Source of the DNA: Pavlovales sp. CCMP2436
Lineage: Eukaryota > Haptophyta > Pavlovophyceae > Pavlovales
NCBI GenBank assembly: GCA_026770615.1
Contig: MU631308.1
Span: 247,716 to 258,168 of the forward strand
Direction of reading: 5' to 3'
Length of the DNA: 10,453 bases
The notes beneath the pieces were generated by a model. The model had not been told where the DNA came from and searched no databases. It saw only the letters and a program-made list of their open reading frames with translations. A program made the translations under genes and the position numbers. Below, one piece after another: positions 1 to 7,022 of the stretch (its first letter is position 1; each line of letters begins with the position of its first letter).

Positions 1-298
1 GGGGGGGGGGGGTCAGGCGACAATAAAGTAAGTAGCCACAGCAGGTAGGCAGCAGTGGTAATTGTCATTGGTTGCTGTAGTACTGTTTCTTTGTAATTGT
101 TGTTGTAGTAGTCAGGCAGCAGTCATATAAGTAGTGGTAGTGGTAGCAGCAGTAGTAGTAGTAATAGTGGTGTAAAAGTAGCAGCAGTAGCAGCAGTAGC
201 AGCAGTAGCAGCAGTAGCAGCAGTAGCAGCAGTAGTGGTAGTAGTGGTAGTAGTAGTGGTAGTAGTAGCAGCAGCAGCAGCAGCAGCAGCAGTATTAC
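1..298. repeat. Trinucleotide-repeat tract inside a minus-strand intron
   Basis: The window opens with 12 G, probably a contig-end or homopolymer artefact. From about 100 to 292 the sequence is built of AGT, GGT and CAG triplets. A 9-bp unit, TAGCAGCAG, is repeated about six to seven times at roughly 178-234, and a pure GCA run of about eight units lies at 268-292. Read on the minus strand, this is the start of the intron that follows the donor CAG|GTAATA of the acidic-protein gene, so the transcript would carry CUG and CUA repeats just after the 5' splice site. Long Leu- or Val-rich frames here are repeat translations, not proteins. Confidence 0.75.
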
Positions 299-1333
299 CT
301 GCGGCTCGGGCCGCGTCACGAGCGGGGTTCCATGCGCCGGCTCGGGGGTGCGGGGCGAATGGGCCGCGATGGGGATCTTGGAGACAAACCGCTTGTGCCC
401 AGGCGAGGACGTGTTGGGCGAGGGCGACAGGTTCGCCAGGCAGTCCGCGCTCGTAACGGCGAGGCTGCCGGGGTGGCCGAATGACGGGGGCAGCGGCGAG
501 GAGGGCGCGGTCGGGGGGGCTGTGCGAGACTGCGTGGACGCGAGCGGCGCCTCCGCCTCGACCTCCGCCGCCTCGGCCACCACCTGAGCAGTAGCCTCGA
601 TCTCAACTTCGGCCACGGCGGCGGCCTCGGCGGCGGGATCAATCTCGGCCTCGGGCTCCGCCTCGGGCACCGCCTCGGGCTCGGCCTCGGGCTCGGGCGC
701 CTCCGCCTCTGCCTCGGAGGGCTCCGCCTCATGAGGCTGTGGCTCAGCCGCCACGTCAGCCTCCTCCGAAGCAGCCTCCGCCTCGGCCTCGGCCTCCTCC
801 TTGGCCTCCTCCTCCGCCTCCGAGTGGTAGGCCTCCGGCTCTGCGGGACCGTCGTCTACCGGTACTGCCTCATCGGCGTCGATCTCGCCCTCCTCACGTT
901 CGGAGACAGCCTCGCCGCCATCCTCCTCGTCGACCTCCGCCTCGTCATTGTCGAGCTCGGCTGAGAGGTCGTCGCCGACAGCGAGCACGTCAAAGGACTC
1001 GGAGCGGTCGTTGGACCTGTGCCGCTCAGCCACGCTCGCCTCGTCTGTGCAGGCGGGAGGCCAAAGGCAAGCGCGCGCGCGGGGGGGGGGGTGAGAACGC
1101 TAGGGAGACGCAGACGCACGCGGGCGAGTGCGCGGGCCGTGTCGACCTCCGCATGCGCGGCAGGCCAGCGACACGGTCCCGCATCGGCGCGGTGCCCTGG
1201 GCTCGCGCGTACGGAACCAGATGTCGGTGTCCTCCCGCCCAAAGTCGGGCGCCTGGAAGTCGACGAACTGCGGCACGCCAATAGACTCGAGTTCGGCGTC
1301 GATCAGCCCCGTGTCGGGCTCCTCCTCCGCCAT
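299..1333 (-). CDS. Acidic Glu/Ala-rich protein with TPX2-like N-terminal motif, 5' part, two exons
   Basis: The start ATG is at 1333-1331. Exon 1 runs 1333-1213 and ends TTCC|GTACGC. Exon 2 runs 1044-299, after the acceptor CCTGCACAG, and ends CAG|GTAATA. The phases match and give 289 codons with no stop; the gene continues off the left edge. Residues about 16-41 hold F-x-x-F, then 13 residues later W-F. I recall the Aurora-A-binding N-terminus of TPX2 as a similar F-x-x-F followed by a W-F pair, so a spindle or microtubule role is possible; this is a motif guess, not homology. Residues about 60-205 are strongly acidic with EA/EPEAE repeats and probably disordered. The last 50 residues are Ser/Pro-rich with a basic patch (KRFVSKIP) and SPRTPEP, a plausible proline-directed phosphorylation site. 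The intron at 1212-1045 contains a C11 run on the coding strand. The exon model is fairly firm; the function is weak. Confidence 0.6.
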
Positions 1334-1440
1334 CCTTCTCTCGATTGCTGGGCGCGCGGCGGCGGGCGCGAAGTCTGTCGCTTTGTCGTGGTTCTGGACG
1401 ATTTGAAATTTAAAACTCGGGCGAAAATTTTAAGTTAATT

Positions 1441-1498
1441 CACGTGAGTTAGTTGAAATGTGTCAGCTGAAATGAGTTGAAATGTGTCAGCTGAAATG
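1441..1498. promoter_or_regulatory. E-box cluster with two 24-bp tandem repeats upstream of the acidic-protein gene
   Basis: CACGTG lies at 1441-1446. It is followed by two perfect copies of a 24-bp unit at 1451-1474 and 1475-1498, each containing the palindrome TCAGCTGA (E-box CAGCTG at 1464-1469 and 1488-1493). The cluster is about 110-165 bp upstream of the minus-strand ATG at 1333, where a promoter would be. E-boxes are known bHLH sites; regulation here is inferred from position and duplication only. The rest of 1334-1620 shows only a C10 run at 1566-1575. Confidence 0.35.
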
Positions 1499-1627
1499 AA
1501 CGTTTAAAGACCCTTTCTTGATCTTCTATTTGACACACGACGTCATGTTGCGGGCCATTGCCCCTCCCCCCCCCCAACCCTTTCATTTCATGAACCCCTC
1601 TAAGGACAAGGGCGCTTGGCAGTTGGC

Positions 1628-1810
1628 ATGGGAGTGCTAAAGCACCACCATCAGTACGTTGTCAAGAACACCCTCCTCAATATCACCGACGACAGTCACG
1701 TGTCTAAAACTCTCCAATTCGAATTCCAGCAATTTCAAATTGCAACAGAATTGTGGCCGTACCAGCCCAACAGTGCGAACAGTGCGAACAGTGCATTGTT
1801 GCTGCACTAA
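1628..1810 (+). CDS. Possible small ORF or exon, unknown product
   Basis: An ATG at 1628 opens 60 codons ending at TAA 1808-1810. The first 40 residues (MGVLKHHHQYVV..., with TDDSHVSKTLQFEF) look like ordinary soluble protein. The end is less convincing because it includes a short tandem repeat (AGTGCGAAC) and runs into the dispersed repeat at 1797. The antisense frame is also open and ends with a stop near 1637. I recognise no family. It could be an exon of a gene divergent from the acidic-protein gene, or part of the decayed ABCG locus. Confidence 0.2.
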   Translation: MGVLKHHHQYVVKNTLLNITDDSHVSKTLQFEFQQFQIATELWPYQPNSANSANSALLLH

Positions 1811-1869
1811 TGGGAGGCTGGGAGACCGTTTACAGGGCCGGGCATTTTTATTTGTATTGACACACATGG
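1797..1869. repeat. Dispersed ~72-bp repeat, copy 1
   Basis: This stretch aligns with 2338-2408 at roughly 80% by eye. Shared blocks are TGTTGCTGCAC, TGGGAG-CTGGGAGACC, GGGCCGG and a T-rich run before ACACACATGG. On the minus strand it follows directly after the duplicated end of the ABCG exon and begins GTGTGT, so it could be the 5' end of an intron or of a mobile element. Confidence 0.5.
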
Positions 1870-1905
1870 CGAGGCCCTTTGCGACTAGAAAAAGGTCGTC
1901 GAACG
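1859..1905 (-). repeat. Partial second copy of the ABCG exon 3' end
   Basis: About 46 bp repeat 2014-2062 with two substitutions and a 2-bp CA length difference. On the minus strand it encodes FDDLFLVAKGLAMCV, the same end as the full ABCG exon about 155 bp away. Only this tail is duplicated; the conserved ATPase motifs are absent. The ~105 bp between the copies are purine-rich on the plus strand (GGGGAGGGGAGG, GAGGAGAAGGG). Confidence 0.7.
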
Positions 1906-2019
1906 TGTGGTAGAGAAGGGGAGGGGAGGATGGCAAGTGGTGCTGGTGAAGCCGGCGTAGCTGATGGGGGGAGAAAGAGGAGGAGAAGGGAGAGGTGAAA
2001 GGGGGAGGGGGTGGACACA

Positions 2020-2203
2020 CACATGGCGAGGCCCTTTGCGACTAGGAAAAGATCGTCGAACGCATTAAAGATCTGCGACGACGGCTGGTGGATCGAACAG
2101 ATCACACAAATCCCACGCGTGCGCGCGAGCGTCTGTAACACCTCCACGGTAACGGCAGACATGGCTGAATCGAGGCCGCTCGTCGGCTCGTCGAGTAAAA
2201 TGA
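2020..2203 (-). pseudogene. ABCG-type ABC transporter nucleotide-binding exon, orphan fragment
   Basis: On the minus strand, after a possible acceptor AAAAACTCAG at 2204, one frame encodes about 60 residues: Walker B and D-loop (ILLDEPTSGLDSA), then the H-loop region VICSIHQPSSQIF and FDDLFLVAKG. This order and wording are typical of ABCG/White half-transporters, which move lipids, sterols or drugs across membranes using ATP; the HQPSS motif is diagnostic. A donor may lie at GCCAT|GTGTGT near 2023. No Walker A, signature (SGGE) or transmembrane exon is visible within 1.5 kb on either side, the exon tail is partly duplicated at 1859-1905, and other genes flank it. I therefore call it a relic, though an exon of a gene with very long introns is not excluded. 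The family assignment is firm; the status is inferred. Confidence 0.75.
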
Positions 2204-2337
2204 CTGAGTTTTTTTTAAGATTTAAAATTAAAACGGTTTGCCGTACACACGGGAGGAGGGGGGATCAACTCAAATGACGACGAGGGGATGATGACGCTAT
2301 CCGTGTGCTCGGGAATGGTCCTAAGCTAATAGTGTGT

Positions 2338-2408
2338 TGTTGCTGCACCACTGGGAGACTGGGAGACCTTTACGGGCCGGACTTTTTTATAGATATGTAC
2401 ACACATGG
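2338..2408. repeat. Dispersed ~72-bp repeat, copy 2
   Basis: Partner of 1797-1869, about 540 bp away, in the same orientation. It again ends at ACACACATGG, so on the minus strand it begins CCCAT|GTGTGTAC. Here it is not next to the ABCG exon tail, so the repeat unit is separable from the exon. It lies between that exon and the 28-bp minisatellite. Confidence 0.5.
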
Positions 2409-2475
2409 GAGGGGAGGGGGTGGGGAGGGGGGGGGCATAATAACGATATCGAGGACCCAGAGCGGGCAGTAGATA

Positions 2476-2601
2476 GTGGAAAGCAGGCAGTGGGCAGCAG
2501 ACAGTGGATAGCAGGCAGTGGGCAGCAGACAGTGGAAAGCAGGCAGTGGGCAGCAGACAGTGGAAAGCAGGCAGTGGGCAGCAGACAGTGGAAAGCAGGC
2601 A
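2476..2601. repeat. 28-bp minisatellite, 4.5 copies
   Basis: Units begin at 2476, 2504, 2532 and 2560, with a half unit at 2588-2601. The unit is GTGGAAAGCAGGCAGTGGGC plus AGCAGACA. Copies are identical except one A-to-T in copy 2. There is no spacer between units, so it is not a CRISPR array. Frames through it are artefacts. The near identity suggests recent expansion or active homogenisation. Confidence 0.9.
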
Positions 2602-2708
2602 ATGCCCATTACCATCGTCATCTCCTCGCGATAATAAGACAGACAGAAGTGGAGACAGACAGCGCGGGGAATGGCAACAACAATGAAAGCAATAACAATA
2701 TCTATTAC

Positions 2709-2774
2709 CATCGTCCATGTCATCGCCTCGTTATCGTCGGCCATTCTTGCGAACATTTCTTTTGCTGAGGGAAC
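2709..2774 (-). CDS. Possible 22-codon internal exon, unknown product
   Basis: On the minus strand an acceptor GCATGTCTCAG| is followed by 66 bp in one open frame (VPSAKEMFARMADDNEAMTW, then TM) and the donor ATG|GTAATAG. It is in phase 0 at both ends. It lies upstream of the ABCG exon on the same strand, so it could belong to that locus, but it does not resemble the ABC signature region that would be expected there. Nothing else is recognised between 2602 and 2855. Confidence 0.25.
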
Positions 2775-2855
2775 CTGAGACATGCAAATATGTTTTCATC
2801 ATATTGCCGCTCCTAGCACGAGAAGGCCTCCCCCTAGCCGCCGCTCCGCTGCCAG

Positions 2856-4372
2856 GACGTGGCGCGCCCGTGCGACTTCGCTCGGCTGCCCGACGACTGC
2901 GTGGGTCACCTGCTGCAGCTGACTGACGTGGAGGTCGTACCCTGCTTCCGCGCCGTCTGCTGCACCTTCCGGGTCGCAGCGCGCGCCCGCGCCGGGGAGC
3001 AGGTCCTGCCCGAAAGCCTGTATAATTTATTCCGCTCGAGACCCGTCATCGTCGGTTCATAACGACGTCACTCTCGCGAGTGAATCCGCCGTGCCCGCAG
3101 GTACCTCCAGCTGCGCCTGTGCGCTGAAGGCCCATCACTGACAAAAAATAACATGGTTGAGTTGCCCAAGGTGCCCAAGTCCTCGCCAAAGTTGCCGTCA
3201 GGTCCGCTCCAGGCCGAGCGTGGCCGTGTGGGCGTGGGCGGAGCCCGCCTTCCGCGCAGTTGCAGGGCGCAGAACAGTGCTTGCGTTCGTCGAGCGCGGG
3301 CACCTCGATCTACTTGAGCGTGTGCTGGCCCATCTCGGCGACAACCTGGCTTTTGACATAAAGCTCAACATCGCTGTCATGACCGCTATCCTGGCCGATA
3401 TGCAACGAATGCGCCTCGCAAGGAAACTGATCAAGCGCTGATCTCCAACGACATGGACACGCACCCGGGGCACTTGTGGACAACATCACATCCGTGGGCC
3501 TGCACATCCAGATGCGCGCGGGAGACGCGGGCCACGCGCACGTCCTCCAGTGGCTCCTGGACCGAGCTGCGAGGCTCTCACGCGGTGACGCGACATGGAT
3601 CGACATAGGAGACGAGGGCATGCGGCACCTTGCCAGTGCCCTAGGCGCCGACACCCACCAAAAAAAAAAAAAAAAAACGCGCGAATGCTGCTCCTCAGCT
3701 TCAACCAGATCGGTGATGGCGGTGCCGAGCACCTTGCCGACGCCCTCGCTACCAGCGCAATGCTGACCAGCCTCGGCGTACTGAATAATGGGCTCACGGA
3801 TGAGGGCGCTCTCGCACTCGTCGCAGCGGCAAATCCCAAGCTCAACCAGATCAAGTCCCTCTGCGGCATCGCTGAAGACGCCGTGTCTGTCGACTTCTCT
3901 GATTCTGGCCTGGGCGCAGCTGACGTCGTGCTTCTCGCGTTCGACCTCGCGTCAACGCGATGGTCACTCAGCCGAGCCTCGGCAATAATGTATGTTGGTA
4001 TTGGCGATGTCGGCACGCAGCACATCGCGGAGGCCATCAAGGTCAACACAACGGTCACCGATCTAGACCTCAGCCAAAACAAAATCGGCGACGAAGGCGC
4101 GCAGAACATTGCAGAGGCCCCCAAGGTCAACGTGACGGTCAACACGCTGGTTCTTTATAACAACGGCATCGCCACATCGGCGCGGTCGGCGCGCAGCACA
4201 TCTCAGAGGCCCTCAAGGTCAACGCGACGGCCACTCAGCTGGACGCCCCCGCAACAACTTTCTCTCCGACCCCAGGAGAGACCTGGCGGCACAGGGCCGG
4301 CCTCTTATTCGATTGCTGAGGGCGGTGGCTCCACCGTCGCTCAAACTGATAGTCAAAAAGTATTGCGGTTAA
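2856..4372 (+). pseudogene. F-box / ankyrin-like / leucine-rich-repeat protein, frameshifted
   Basis: An exon at 2856-3002 (acceptor GCTGCCAG, donor GAGCAG|GTCC) encodes an F-box-like segment, LPDDCVGHLLQLTDVEVVPC then CTFRVAA. The intron 3003-3201 joins in phase 0 to an ankyrin-like part containing RTVLAFVERGHLDLLERVLA and, further on, GHAHVLQWLLD. The frame breaks near 3430-3439, continues into the first LRR (IGDEGMRHLASAL), breaks again at A18 (3660-3677), then runs through IGDGGAEHLADAL, an SLCG linker with GLGAADVVLLA, IGDVGTQHIAEAI and IGDEGAQNIAEA. About 8 extra bases near 4167-4178 shift frame before IGAVGAQHISEALKVN, and a last shift near 4240 reaches an LRR cap-like end and TAA at 4370. 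F-box proteins usually recruit targets to SCF ubiquitin ligases through such repeats. No start codon was found. At least four breaks argue for a decayed gene; some could be sequence errors. Confidence 0.7.
3660..3677 (+). repeat. A18 homopolymer inside LRR coding sequence
   Basis: Eighteen consecutive A replace the end of one leucine-rich repeat, between ASALGADTH and MLLLSFNQIG. The reading frame differs on its two sides: adding one A or removing two would join them. The site is either a slippage hotspot, a miscounted homopolymer, or a remnant of a poly(A)-tailed insertion. Confidence 0.9.
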
Positions 4373-4794
4373 GATTTTGTTTTACGTTCGAATGGTTAGA
4401 ACTTCGAACGCTCGATATTTAAGCGCCATCATGGGCATGATAGTCGTCGAATGTATCCTTTTTATATATCTATATTGCTAATTGAAAACGCATATTTAAG
4501 GAATTGCTTATATTTGAGAATTATATTGTTTGGTGTGCTTGAGTGAGTTGTACATGTATCTGTGTTGGGTGTTGTGTTTCTTGTTTTCTCTTTTATTTGC
4601 TATATATCGCGAAAAGCGAAGCTGTGGCAAGAACAGCTTCTTTTTCGTATAATGGTTTTTTCACGTCTCCCACCTATCCTCCCGGAGGCGTACCAGCCTG
4701 TTTTCATTTATTCAAGTTCGGCCCTCGGAGAATAAGATGAAAAGGAGAATAGGCTGGAAGGCGTACGGACAAAGGGTACGCCTGGACGAGACTA
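4373..4794. other. Gene-free stretch with two inverted repeats
   Basis: AT-rich sequence after the LRR relic, with no convincing coding frame. It holds a perfect 8-bp stem (GAAGCTGT at 4618-4625 and ACAGCTTC at 4633-4640, 7-base loop, followed by T5). It also holds a nested inverted repeat: outer arms GGCGTACC at 4687-4694 and GGTACGCC at 4775-4782, inner imperfect arms at 4693-4713 and 4730-4757 (CCAGCCT and AGGCTGG at their ends). The second structure ends just before the MITE at 4795. Confidence 0.55.
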
Positions 4795-4956
4795 ACCCCA
4801 CTCCGGCTCTTAGAAAAGGCGTAACGTACGGGGAATATCCGTGGGGCCCCGTGGGCCCCCGGGCTATGTGACAAGTTAGTTATATGTTAGTCACATAGGC
4901 GCCTCCGGCGGGGCCCTCGGGGGCCCTGCGGGGCTTTCTAAGAGCCGGACCCCACT
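4795..4956. mobile_element. 146-bp MITE with 14-bp TIRs and 8-bp target site duplication
   Basis: Perfect terminal inverted repeats CCGGCTCTTAGAAA (4803-4816) and TTTCTAAGAGCCGG (4935-4948) bound a 146-bp element. ACCCCACT is present directly outside both ends (4795-4802 and 4949-4956), an exact 8-bp target duplication. Inside, CTATGTGAC (4864-4872) and GTCACATAG (4890-4898) form a central stem with a 17-base loop, flanked by GC-rich near-complementary arms (about 4841-4863 and 4910-4934). It has no coding capacity. An 8-bp duplication is typical of hAT and some other DNA transposons (for example Merlin or P); the TIR sequence does not settle which. A non-autonomous element mobilised in trans is inferred. 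Confidence 0.85.
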
Positions 4957-5127
4957 TATGACTGATTACTCATAACTTATTACGCGTACTCGCACGCACA
5001 GTAGAAGAGGTCGCAGGTGCTTTCCGGCCACAAGGTGAAGCCGAGGGTCGAAATCCGATTAACTGGCCAATTCGGGGGAAATTCCGACAAAATCCGGTGA
5101 AAACCTATGGAGCAACTCATGAACGGA

Positions 5128-5212
5128 AGGTGGTACACAAAAGTTAGTTTTAGATTCGTGAGTGGGACGGCGCCCCATTAACGAATCTGCACCTAACTTG
5201 TGTGTACCACTT
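5128..5212. mobile_element. 85-bp long-hairpin element, possible second MITE
   Basis: Arms 5128-5159 and 5181-5212 are inverted repeats matching at 27 of 32 positions, around a 21-base centre that also pairs partly (TGGG with CCCA). The outer ends read GTGGTACACA and TGTGTACCAC. I see no clear target duplication next to the arms, so this may be a small foldback transposon or a hairpin RNA gene. Around it, 4957-5276 shows no coding frame; TTATGA and TCATAA at about 4955-4975 make a further short stem. Confidence 0.5.
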
Positions 5213-5428
5213 CGGCAACCATGACTTTCTTTTCGCTTCCGAACGCTGAGTATCGGAAACGTTAGCTACCTTTAGAATGTTGTCGACCCCAGAGGCACAC
5301 GAGAGGCACACGAGGTGGGCTCCGACCGTCGAGGAGGGCCTTATTCGACAACAGCTATTGACACTTAGCGCGAAGGGGCGAACAATGTCTATCTTCTCGT
5401 CCCGCCTACAGCTTTTCCCCCTCCCCAG

Positions 5429-5649
5429 TGCGAAATCGCGCCACAAATTCGGATTTCGACCCCCGAGGACCATGGGCACCGAGCAAGAAGGACAAGGCGA
5501 GCACAGCACCTGCGCCACTGCCAAAGCCATCGACGCCGGCCGCCACGTGGATCCCGGGTCCAATGCTAACAGCGCTCGATCCGATGAAAACCGATGTACG
5601 GCACGCCGTGTCGTCCAGCCTGCTCGCGGGACTTGGGGATCGCATTCAG
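5429..5649 (+). CDS. Possible exon, unknown product
   Basis: A strong acceptor with a pyrimidine tract (CTTTTCCCCCTCCCCAG, ending 5428) precedes an open frame and a donor CAG|GTGCAT at 5650. The exon encodes about 73 residues including DPRGPWAPSKKDK, a Pro/Ala-rich stretch (APAPLPKPSTPAA) and a helix-like end (AVSSSLLAGLGDRIQ). No family is recognised and no partner exon was found. The same DNA is open in another plus frame from an ATG at 5277 to 5795 (172 codons) and on the minus strand (5749-5150). The choice of this frame rests on splice signals and sensible composition, so it is tentative. Confidence 0.3.
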
Positions 5650-6030
5650 GTGCATCAAACGGAGGTCGCATCCCTTCCATATCACTCACTGACAGGCGGT
5701 GCATCGTGGGCTGCGTCGTCGTGTCGCTATCAGTCGAGCACACACACACAGTGTATCCATCTTCATTAAGGCTGATTGCTGCTCAGGGGGACTGAGCGCC
5801 CCCTCCCACTGTAGATATCATAAAAGCCACCTCCCACAACGCCGAGGGCGTTTGCGGGTGTGTAGAAGGGTCACACTAACTAACTAACTAACTAACCGAT
5901 GTGACCGGCAGCTGGAACGAGTAGGGCACCAGGACACACGAGCTCCGCGCGCTTGCACGCGCGTGACCGCGCAGTCACTCCCTTCGTGCGCCTGCTCGCT
6001 GCGCGTGCCGCCCGCGCGCAGGCAAGGAGG
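5650..6030. other. Gene-poor stretch with short hairpins and a (CTAA)n run
   Basis: No convincing gene was found. Short perfect stems are GCTCAG/CTGAGC (5781-5797, loop GGGGA) and AACGCC/GGCGTT (5838-5852). A CTAA microsatellite of about five units (5876-5896) sits in the loop of a 7-bp stem, GGTCACA (5869-5875) with TGTGACC (5900-5906). The right half (5910-6030) is GC-rich and is probably the 3' flank of the minus-strand membrane-protein gene that stops at 6031. Confidence 0.5.
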
Positions 6031-7022
6031 CTACCGGGTGCTCGAAGGTGCCCACCAAGAACTTTCCGCACGAAAAGTTTCCGGGTGATCGACGGACTCA
6101 AGGCGGTCGTCGCCGACATCGCGTGCGGGCTGCGAGCATGGTCGAGATTTAGACCGGTAGCTACCACCGAGGCCGTGCGCCTGTGCAAACTGCCCAGTGC
6201 GCATAGCTTCAGATGATCTAGGTCCGGTCGGAGGCTGAGGGCTTGGCAATCAAGGCGCGCAGCGCGCACGAGGTCAGCGTTCTTCCTCGATGGTCTTACC
6301 TCGTTTTTGCGGCGCAGGCAGGTGGTGACGAGGAGGACGATGGAAAGGACAAGGGGGAGGAGGGTGATGATGATATATAAGATATTTACACACATGTAGA
6401 TCTTTTTAAGCGCAACCGCCAAACTATAAAACGCATCAAAATATATATAGTCAAATATAGAACTATATATATATAAATTGAAAATCGAAAAGAGTAGTTT
6501 TGAACTTTATATATAATAATGGTGTACATTTGCCGGCGGGCCTGCTGCAGATCAGCTGCTCAATAGATCGAGGATGGCTGCGTCACGTAATCCTATACAC
6601 TACTGCGCGCGCAGCATCAGATGGGCGAGCGGCCGGCGCTTTGATCTATGAGATATTTGCACATAAGTATATCTAAGCGCAATCGCCGAAATATGAAACG
6701 CATCAGAATCTATAGTTTAATATAAATCGCTATATATATCAACTATTCAATCTGAGAAGAGAAGAGTAGCTATAGGTTCTTTAACTAAATATATAATAAT
6801 GGTGGCGGGTCTGCTGCAGGTCAGCTGCTCAACAGAGTAGGGATGGCTGCGCCACGTACCACTATACACTACTGCGCGCGCAGCACCAGATGGGAGAGCG
6901 GACCGCTTTGGCGTGCGCAAGCATTACGAGGGGGGGCATTGCGAGGTACATGTTGAAGAAGAGCGTGAACGTGTTGTCGATGATATGTTTATGATAGGGA
7001 TTCAAGCTTGCGTTTGACTGTT
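6031..7022 (-). CDS. Two-helix membrane protein, C-terminal three exons
   Basis: I propose three minus-strand exons joined in phase 0. Exon A is 7022-6904 (acceptor ACATTCAG, weak donor GCG|GTCCGC), exon B 6401-6300 (weak acceptor AAAAAG, perfect donor GAG|GTAAGA), and exon C 6189-6031 (acceptor ACTGGGCAG, stop TAG). Exon A gives SNASLNPYHKHIIDN and then a hydrophobic helix (TLFFNMYLAMPPLVML). Exon B gives a second long helix (ILYIIITLLPLVLSIVLLV), followed by CLRRKNE, a positive-inside flank. Exon C is a hydrophilic 52-residue tail ending SSWWAPSSTR. It looks like the end of an integral membrane protein; I recognise no family. Upstream exons should lie right of 7022, and the RGG exon at 7461-7244 shares this exon's beginning. 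The B donor and hydrophobicity are strong; the A-to-B join is the least certain. Confidence 0.45.
6380..6641. repeat. ~262-bp direct repeat, copy 1, in the membrane-protein intron
   Basis: Aligns along its whole length with 6651-6911. The left half is AT-rich and diverged (runs of TATATA). The right half is well conserved: CTGCTGCAG-TCAGCTGCTCAA, GATGGCTGCG, CTATACACTACTGCGCGCGC and CAGATGGG. The left end overlaps the start of the proposed exon B. Confidence 0.8.
6651..6911. repeat. ~262-bp direct repeat, copy 2, in the membrane-protein intron
   Basis: Second copy, about 10 bp after the first. The last ~125 bp match copy 1 at roughly 85% by eye after small gaps; the left half matches less. 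The copy ends at CCGCTTTG, exactly where proposed exon A ends. The pair fills almost the whole ~500-bp intron. Confidence 0.8.

Noticed and set aside
1..12. G12 as a biological signal
   Set aside because: At the very start of the sequence; most likely a contig-end or sequencing artefact.
316..732. Arg/Pro-rich 138-codon minus frame and several plus frames over the acidic-protein exon
   Set aside because: They are shadows of the GC-rich EA-repeat exon, which has matching splice sites and start codon.
2476..2601. CRISPR-like array
   Set aside because: Repeats are directly adjacent with no unique spacers, in a eukaryotic context.
2326..2783. Long Cys/Leu-rich minus frames and Gln/Ser-rich plus frames over the minisatellite
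   Set aside because: They are translations of the 28-bp repeat in successive frames, not proteins.
4618..4645. Histone-type stem-loop or intrinsic terminator (stem plus T5)
   Set aside because: Stem and loop sizes do not fit a histone 3' end (8-bp stem, 7-base loop), no histone gene is near, and bacterial-style terminators do not apply.
5045..5056. tRNA-like B-box (GGGTCGAAATCC)
   Set aside because: No paired T-arm, no A-box and no cloverleaf around it.
5876..5896. Telomere-like repeat
   Set aside because: The unit is CTAA, not CCCTAA or CCCTAAA, and only about five copies are present inside a hairpin loop.
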